Shown here piece after piece: positions 58,005 through 64,000 of a stretch of 64,000 nt of DNA. This DNA is from Dactylonectria macrodidyma. Taxonomy: Eukaryota; Ascomycota; Sordariomycetes; Hypocreales; Nectriaceae. The translations under genes and the position numbers were made by a program. Within the stretch, counting starts at the first letter, position 1. Every line of letters starts with the position of its first letter. The DNA lies in assembly GCA_020744425.1 (NCBI GenBank), contig JAGMUV010000006.1, positions 806,001-870,000 of the forward strand, read 5' to 3'. Under the pieces are notes generated by a model. The model did no database searches, was not told the origin of the DNA, and was given only the letters and a program-made list of their open reading frames with translations.

Positions 58005-58179
58005 TATAAGAATTAGTCTATTAAGGTATTATATAAGAGATCTAAAGGTAGGTATAAGGTAGTGTATAAGTGTTCACTTAGTAAGTGCTTAGCTAGCCCT
58101 TGCTAAAGAGCTAGTCTAGCTTATATTACATAGCCTCTTATCTAATAAGACCATAGCTCTATCAGCCCTAACTCTTATA
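58005..58179 (-). repeat. Gypsy B 5' LTR (right)
   Basis: This 175-bp repeat partner of 45734-45908 is followed by the right-hand TTATT duplication. Confidence 0.85.
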
Positions 58180-60447
58180 TTATTATATTTAATCGCCTTA
58201 ACTTTAATAGAGTATTAAACCTCTAGTATTTTAAAAAAATAAGTAATCACTAAGCATAGTATAAGTATTAACTAATTATCTATATAATAATCCTATAAGT
58301 AATTAATAGCTCTATTTATAAAGATCTAGACTAATATATAATTAGTATAGCCTTAGGTTATTAAATAGAAATTAAGAGTAATATAATTACCTGGCCTTAC
58401 CTTAGCTATTACTTTTTATAAAGCCTGTCTAATTATTTAATAAGCCTTTATTATACTATAAGCATTATAATTAATAGTTATAATCCTTTATAGTCTTTTA
58501 AGCTCTTCTATCTTCAGTCTAACGCCCCTTAAGGCACTTATTAAGCACCTAAGGGCATTAGGGCCTAGATGACCTAGCTATTAGTACTACATAATAGTAT
58601 CTTTTTAAAGAGGTTATTTATAAGTCTATAATATATGCCTTTATTTCTTCTAGAGTTAATTAGAGAAGAGTGCTACTAAGCTATTAGTAAGTACTTATTA
58701 AGTATTTAATATAATTAGTTAGCTCTCCTTCTCTTTAAAGACCTGCTATCCCTCCTGCTTATTAATAGCTCTAAGGAAGGTTCTATCTAATCTCCTAAGA
58801 CAATTATTTCCTAATCTTATATCCTATTAAATGCCTCACTTTCTTAACTTTAAAAAAGATATAAGCTTAGTAATAAGAGCTATATATAGTATAATATTAA
58901 GAACTATAAGCTTCTTTAGTAAACTATTAGTAGCTATTAGAGTAATAGTTCTTTTACTATATCTATTAATTAATACTTACTATATACTTAATTAGAAGAA
59001 GTCTCTTAAAAGAATAGCTTATAGATTCTTTATTCTTATTATATTATAAAAGATATCTAGTATTACTTCTAAGTCTAGGAGGACGGAATCTTATAGCGGA
59101 TAGTATTCACTAGCTATTAGAGCAGCATTCGTATTATAAGATCCTACTAATCTAAGTTATACAAACCCTTCTAATTTAATCTTTTTAATCTAATTAGCTA
59201 GGTTATCTTTATTCCTTTTGATCCGCTACTTAATATAGTTAGTAATATACTTAATAAGTAGAAATCCTTATAGCATCCTCTCTAGAAAGGCATAGTAATA
59301 TTACATAAGTAAATAGAAGAGGTAGTATACTAAGCACTTAGATTCCTTATTATCTTTAATGCTTTAATAAAAATGCTTCTTACCTCCGCCCCTTTACTAA
59401 GCATTCTCTAAATAACCCTTATCTTATTCTTTTTAGCTGCCTCTACTATAAAAAGCGCTTAGTATAATTCTTACCTTCTTTAGAAGCTCTAGCTAGTTAT
59501 TAATCGCTCTACGAATATCTACTATAACTAGCCTAATAGTAAGAGTACTAGCTCTAATTTAAAGGGTCTAGATTATACTATAAGCATTAATCTATAACTC
59601 TATTAGTATAAATTATAGAGCGCTAGTCAAGTTATTAAGCTATTAATCAGGCTCTATTGCTTCTTAGAGCTTAATATTTTAAGCTTTATTAATAGTATTC
59701 TTTTAATATATAAGCTAGTTACTGATTACTTAATAGATTATAATCTTATTTAAGTACAATTTAGCCAGTATCTTATAGTATATTTAATAAGCTTTCTACT
59801 TATATTTATCTTTAATAAAAGAGAACTTATTATAAAGTGACTAGATCTATTTAATAAAGGACTTCTTATTTAAGTAATAGTACTAAAAGTAGGTTTTATT
59901 AATTATATCTATAACCTAGTCTTTAATAGTCTTTATCTTTTTAACTATTTATAAATATAGCTTATTATAGTACTTATAATTAGTCTATAGTGCATTATAT
60001 ATTTAAAGACCCTTTTCTATTAGTTTATTAATATCTTAGGCTTAGATAGCTATATTATCCTCTTCTTAAAAGGTTAGGTCATTATTATCCATTTAAACTA
60101 TAATTATATTAATACTTTAAATAAAAGTTAATAGAGTATTAGTAAGCATTCTATAACTACTTAATGCATATTTCTTATAGAACTTCTTAATATCTAGAAG
60201 AGTTAGTACTATAAGTATAAGCTCTAGCTTATTAATTTTCATAAGGTTAAGGAAGTCCTAAAGGTCCTCTTTCTTAGCCTTCATCTTAAGTATTTTAAAC
60301 TAAGTAATCTAATCGTCTTCTATAATAAGCTTAGTAGTCGAATTAGTCATTATTATTCTTAGTAAGTGTTCTATAAGTACTTATATATAATCCATACTTA
60401 ATTAGGTATTTAAATAGAGTAATAATATAGTGTATAAGACTTTTAAT

Positions 60448-60656
60448 TATTAAAAAGCTTATATAATACTTAGATGACTTAATTATATGTGTATTATGTA
60501 TATATATTTAAGAGGTCTCCTGGCCATGACTGTATATATATTCTAATTACTACTAAAAGTGGGGGCCTGAGGTATCTATACTAATAGGCAGTCTTAACCC
60601 TAGAGGTCATTACATGACCGCCCGATTAAGTGCTTTATATATGATCCAATCTAACA
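60448..60656 (-). repeat. Copia A 5' LTR (right)
   Basis: This 209-bp LTR partner of 42674-42882 is followed directly by AGTCT. On the minus strand the internal DNA next to it starts ATTAAAAGTCTTA, the presumed primer-binding site. Confidence 0.88.
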
Positions 60657-60661
60657 AGTCT
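60657..60661 (+). repeat. Target-site duplication AGTCT of Copia A, right copy
   Basis: Perfect copy of 42669-42673. Confidence 0.85.
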
Positions 60662-61471
60662 GACCTATTCTAAGGGGACTATTCTAAGCTTTTTAAAGAA
60701 GGAAGGCATTATACATTATAAGTCACTTATCCAGCCCTTCCTAAGCAATACAACAGCCATAAGGCGGCTACGGTTTACAAAGAGATATATATATATATCT
60801 CCCGAATTCTAAGAGTCTTAGACCTTCTCAGATAAAGTTATCATAGCCCGAGGCAAGGGCCAAAAACGCACTTAGTACTTCTATAAGCCAGTCAGTTTTC
60901 TTACTGCAATTATAACTGCCCTAACAGCTCCTAGTATAAGAGACTATTCAAAAAGAACGTCCAGACCCGTATAACTCTAACAAGGCATTTATAGATGTTT
61001 TTTAGTGCCTTCAGCTTCTTTAAACAGCTTCCAATAATCCCTCTTTATAGTAATAAGAACTCAGACTATAGTAGCATCATAGCGCGAGTTCTACTCGAAT
61101 GCTTATAGTAATACCTTCCTCACATTATCACTAAGAATAGCCAGTTCTAGCACGATAATTCACCCCTTTTTCGATCGCGATTAATAATAAGCTAACTACT
61201 AGAATAATGCGAGAACAGACAGACAGAGGCCATCGACTAGCCCCCCTACAGCCCGGATCTCAACCCTATAGAAAACCTATAGGCCATCCTCAAAACAAGG
61301 ATATATAAGCAATACCCTAAGCTCTCATACATACCAAAGACCGAGGAAGCAAAGCAGCAGCTCATTAAAGCCGCGGTCGAACTGTGAGAAGAAATCGAGC
61401 CGGAGGTGCTGCAGAACCTGATCCATTCAATAAAGCACAGAATGGAGGCCGTTATCCGCACACGTAGCTAG
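60662..61471 (+). pseudogene. Mariner transposase, C-terminal fragment
   Basis: The frame resumes with TYSKGTILSFLKKEGIIHYK. Near 61250 the DDE-domain signature PDLNPIENL appears, followed by a TAG where Tc1 family members have Trp, then AILKTRIYKQYPKL, and the reading ends with MEAVIRTRS and a TAG at 61469. Fragment lengths show that the frame at the two ends differs, so at least one indel lies between, perhaps in the (TA)n palindrome near 60786-60803. It is inactive. Confidence 0.85.
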
Positions 61472-61809
61472 TATACGAAATATTAAAGATGCCATTAGAA
61501 ACTCCATTCAAAATTCTACAGATTGGTTTATATAAATATTTAATTGACATTTATTTAATTTTACTAGAATTATTTGAAAATGAAGCCTTCATGTAGTGCA
61601 AGTACAGTGACACCGGGTTGACTCCGGAAGTGTTGGCTCTTTCTGAGGCCCACTGTACCTCAGGTGAGATCAACCGTTTTTTCCTCAACCGCTGCCTATT
61701 GGACAGTGCATCTATTTCTTGAACACTGTCAAAGCTTGTGGTTATACTGGGAGGCCCACCACAAGGAAATCTTCTAGATGCAAGGCATAAGTAAAAGTAT
61801 AAGTGTGCC

Positions 61810-62283
61810 ATGGCATTATCTAGTCATTCAGAAGAGATAGTCTTGCAATCGCCTACGAAGTCGCACGCTCAGCCACTAACATATCACCTCGTCACCTTAC
61901 CGTGTCTAGCGCTGCAGACGCTAATCTTGGAAGGTCAACGGGATGCGGAGAGGGAAGCCCTAAGACATGGCAGGTGGATCATCTCGGACCGCTCCACGCA
62001 GGACCCGATTGTATACGCGCGACGCTACTCAGGCCATAAAACGGCGGAAGCCATAGGAGTGACTGCGGCTTAGAAAGAGCTGAGAACGAAGATGTCTACG
62101 TCGTCGGTCTTGGTGTGTGAGGCTGGTGCCGGATGGCTTGTAGATGATGGCATGAGGCTGATGCCCCGGGAATGGGACGACTGGGTGAGTGTTCACCGAC
62201 AAGTAGCCTTGCCATACACCATTGTCCCTTGCTCTGTCACTGGGATTGGTGAGAGAGTGGCCTTTGTGTGGTCCAAGTGGAGA
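61810..62283 (+). pseudogene. AAA-type (AAA_28) P-loop ATPase pseudogene, 5'-truncated with nonsense codon
   Basis: Two reading segments in one frame are separated by a single TAG at 62071-62073. The first ends with LQTLILEGQRDAEREALRHG, RWIISDRSTQDPIVYARRYS and GHKTAEAIGVTAA. The second continues KELRTKM, then VLVCEAGAGWLVDDGMRLMP, REWDDWVSVH and GIGERVAFVWSKW. Together they match the middle and end of a fungal AAA_28-like family, in which the position of the TAG is normally a Trp codon (TGG). The P-loop N-terminus (GxxxxGKT) is absent both here and left of the transposon nest, so the copy is also 5'-truncated. The family assignment is from memory of its conserved SDRS.LDPI.YA and WLVDDG.RLMP motifs. 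Confidence 0.72.
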
Positions 62284-62599
62284 GTCGCGGTGCTGCGTGA
62301 TAACCATGGACCGATGGTGGAGGCCAATGGATGTATTCAAGTGCCAACATCACGTTATGTTTGCGCAGCCTGCAGAAAACAGGCCAAGGCATCTGAAGTT
62401 ATTTATCAGTATCCCTGTGCGAAGCCCTCTTTTTACCGTAGCAAGCGGCCTTTATTAAGCCCGTGCAAAGCAATCCTAGCACAAAGAAAATGTGCGTTTT
62501 TTTTGCGGCGAACCAATGAAAAGTGCCGAGCCGAGGCACCTGATGTTTTAGCAGATGAGCATTGGCAAATCGAAAATTCCACGACGCCTCGGTCAGTGG

Positions 62600-62630
<31 letters not shown>

Positions 62631-63581
62631 TCAAGCCCGACAACCGTGATGATGTTCTCGCCGGCACTTGAAGTCCGGGGCGTCAACGGCATTGGGTTGC
62701 CCTGTGGAGGACCAGTGCCGCGGCCGCGGGAGGCAAGGAAAAATTCATCGGGACGAGCCGACAGGACCAAGAAGAATACCCGGTGGTTTGTTGCCGGTGT
62801 ATTTGTCTGAAAGATTCGAATATCGTTGTGAACCCAACTCGTTGCTCAGCACTGCCCAGGGCAGGTTTATGGGCAGACAAGTGCAGGAATTGAGCGTCAA
62901 AATCGGTGAGAGGGCAAGGTGTGCAATACACTAATAAGCGGCGTATTGGAACTGACAGATGCGCCCAGCAGCTCAGTTATTGGGCCAGGCCCCTCTGGAA
63001 AAGCATTTACAAGAAGAAGGGCATGACGCACCTTCACCGAGAACCCGTGATTAGCCGCAAGTTGGAGAAGAGCAGGAGGGAGAAACAAGGTCCTGGTTAA
63101 CCCTCCAAAAGCCCTGCAGCTGCCAGTGGGCATGCATAAAGACCCTCCAGCGCCCCTCTAACGGGCCTCTAATACGTAACGACACCCTAAAACCGTCCTC
63201 TGAGTGGCCCTCTGTCGCCGAGGCGTCGCCGAAGACAGGCAAGTTTGGTGAAAATGCCACTGTAGTTTCAGCGACTGTTCAGACGGTAACGGCCGGAACA
63301 ATAGTACCCGGCTGCCGACTCTCGGCACAACAGTCTCCGTGACCTTCCGTAGCGCAGGGCACATTCAGGGCATCCCTTTTGGGTAAAGCTTGGCACGGGA
63401 CAATCTTGGTACGAACCTCCCAAAGCTCCTGGTTGTCATCGACGTTTTCCCTTCTATTTGCAAGCTCCTCTCCTCTGGCCCAGCAAATCCTCCACTCTAC
63501 GCCTCCCTTTTGAGCTTCAAGATCCGATCTTGGTCCTGAAGTGCCTCCTACCCTCCTAATTTCCTCCTCCGTGTCGCCATC
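62284..63581. other. Intergenic region upstream of LSC1
   Basis: This 1.3 kb holds the tail of the pseudogene frame, a C25 homopolymer and the LSC1 promoter and 5' leader (C/T-rich from about 63410). No other supported gene. Overlapping ORFs on both strands lack family features. Confidence 0.5.
62600..62624. repeat. C25 homopolymer
   Basis: An uninterrupted run of 25 C residues. Exact length is prone to sequencing or assembly error. Confidence 0.9.
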
Positions 63582-64000
63582 ATGCAGTCCATCTCCAGAT
63601 CCGCCCTCCGCGCTTCGTCGCTGCGCAGTGCCTCCCGCCGCGCCTATACCTCGTCAGCCTATGCCCAGACCATCAACAACCTGCGCATCAACAGCGACAC
63701 CAAGGTCATTTTCCAGGGTTTCACCGGAAAGCAGGGAACGTGAGTCTCTCCCGCTACCTCGAAGCAATCGCAAACGTCCAGAATCTAATCCAGCAGCTAG
63801 TTTCCACGCCCAACAAGCCATCGAATACGGTACGATCCAGACCGCACCCATGTTGCGACACATGTCATGATGCATGTGACAGGGGTGGCATTTGAGGCTG
63901 ATGTGTTGGATAGGAACCAAGGTTGTCGGTGGAACAAACCCCAAGAAGGCTGGCCAGACTCACCTCGACCTCCCCGTCTTCAAGAACGTCTCCGATGCCG
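63582..64000 (+). CDS. LSC1: Succinyl-CoA ligase alpha subunit, mitochondrial (5' part)
   Basis: The gene runs off the window edge. Three exons are visible: 63582-63739, a 29-nt exon 63801-63829, and 63914 onward. They splice in frame to an Arg/Ser-rich mitochondrial presequence ([20 protein letters not shown]), then [41 protein letters not shown] and [15 protein letters not shown]. The CoA-binding Rossmann start ([20 protein letters not shown]) and VVGGTNPKK are diagnostic for the alpha subunit of succinate-CoA ligase, the TCA-cycle enzyme in the matrix that couples succinyl-CoA cleavage to nucleotide triphosphate formation. The phospho-His region lies beyond the window. Both introns use consensus ends (GTGAGT and GTACGA donors). 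Confidence 0.95.

Larger units (their letters stand above)
45734..58179 (-). mobile_element. Gypsy B LTR retrotransposon, split by Copia C
   Basis: Two 175-bp LTRs (45734-45908, 58005-58179) are flanked by TTATT. The element lies on the minus strand: a purine tract (AAAAGAGAGGAAGAT) precedes the left LTR in that orientation. Minus-strand translation gives Gypsy-type pol fragments: RFYNFYKKFILEYS at about 50080-50120 (end of the RT region, compare FYRRFI.NFS) and ELLAIIKSLKN at about 49756-49792 (RNase H), with the characteristic RYRP-like segment further on. Net length without Copia C is about 7.4 kb. It is the most AT-rich layer, with almost no open frame left. Confidence 0.86.
42674..60656 (-). 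mobile_element. Copia A LTR retrotransposon, split by Gypsy B
   Basis: Two 209-bp LTRs (42674-42882 and 60448-60656) begin TGTTAG/TATTAA and end CTAACA, with a perfect AGTCT duplication. The orientation is minus: a purine tract (AAAGGGGCG) abuts the left LTR, and pol C-terminal sequence lies beside it. RNase H remnants at about 43100-43330 read, on the minus strand, LITKAKLLALS then a stop then ATKEALF, followed near 42980-43190 by the TKLRHVDIH-like and ADGLTK-like end. Gag remnants near 60200-60350 start MTNSTTKLIIEDD, with TAG at expected Trp codons. Net length without insertions is about 5.5 kb. Confidence 0.88.
42284..61655 (+). mobile_element. Tc1/mariner DNA transposon, outermost element, split by Copia A
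   Basis: The element begins CAGTGGGTCTTGAAAAG at 42284 and ends, on the other strand, CAGTGGGCCTCAGAAAG at 61655; both ends are flanked by the TA target duplication (42282-42283, 61656-61657). The imperfect terminal inverted repeats stay similar for about 35 bp. Without the insertion its length is about 1.38 kb, normal for the superfamily. It carries a broken transposase gene on the plus strand. It is the oldest layer, yet it is less AT-rich than the retroelements within it. Confidence 0.85.
42282..61657. mobile_element. Four-level nested transposon island
   Basis: A 19.4 kb AT-rich block is fully explained by four insertions, one inside another, each identified by terminal repeats and target duplications. 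From outside in: Tc1/mariner, Copia A, Gypsy B, Copia C. Nearly all reading frames are closed by TAG/TAA where the families have Trp, Gln or Glu codons, and TA dinucleotides dominate, which is the pattern left by RIP. No intact gene remains inside. Confidence 0.93.

Noticed and set aside
60780..60805. (TA)n palindrome as a terminator or replication origin
   Set aside because: It lies inside the broken mariner transposase and is better explained as a slippage tract.
42500..61500. AT-rich block as a centromere, AT isochore of unknown origin or a Starship-type giant element
   Set aside because: All of it is accounted for by four nested elements with terminal repeats and target duplications; no captain-type recombinase or cargo genes were seen.
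62092..62649. 185-codon ORF as a separate intact gene
   Set aside because: Its first half is the C-terminal part of the ATPase family in the same frame as the upstream ORF, separated by one TAG; its second half runs into the C25 tract and is not protein-like.

Overview
The window is nuclear DNA of a filamentous ascomycete (Pezizomycotina, most likely Sordariomycetes). The reasons are 48-111 bp introns in compact genes, fungal-type Zn2Cys6, HET, NLR and MFS families, recognisable Ccr4, Elp3 and Lsc1 orthologues, and a TE island decayed in the manner of repeat-induced point mutation (RIP). I cannot name the species.

Layout. 1-5605: gene-poor flank. 5606-22790: housekeeping block of moderate to high GC: a repeat-tailed hypothetical protein divergent from a LYR-motif (ETFRF1/LYRM5-like) protein, a class I methyltransferase, the CCR4 deadenylase, a degenerate mitochondrial-carrier-like protein, a metal-dependent amidohydrolase and ELP3. 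23753-40541: accessory block: a patatin-NB-ARC-TPR NLR whose patatin catalytic dyad is destroyed, a Zn2Cys6 regulator, an MFS sugar-type transporter divergent from a bacterial-type arylsulfatase, a HET-domain protein, a second MFS transporter and a small K/E-rich protein. 42282-61657: a 19.4 kb AT-rich island. 61810-62283: pseudogene of an AAA-type ATPase. 63582 to the window end: first three exons of LSC1 (succinyl-CoA ligase alpha).

Main result. The AT-rich island resolves completely into four transposons nested inside one another. A Tc1/mariner element (TA duplication) is split by Copia A (209-bp LTRs, perfect AGTCT duplication), which is split by a Gypsy element (175-bp LTRs, perfect TTATT duplication), which is split by Copia C (188-bp LTRs, TGTAG/TATAG duplication). 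The three retroelements lie on the minus strand. All four are full of TGG-to-TAG and CAA/GAA-to-TAA changes, and the innermost is the least decayed.

How the genes fit together. The regulator, transporter and sulfatase look like a small sulfate-ester utilisation cluster; the 1.1 kb divergent transporter/sulfatase promoter carries two pairs of direct repeats that could be operators. The NLR and the HET gene are typical fungal allorecognition or cell-death families. CCR4, ELP3, LSC1 and the LYR protein are core genes for mRNA turnover, tRNA wobble modification, the TCA cycle and mitochondrial flavoprotein control. Gene models are hand-spliced from GT/AG sites and reading-frame continuity; no transcript evidence was available.
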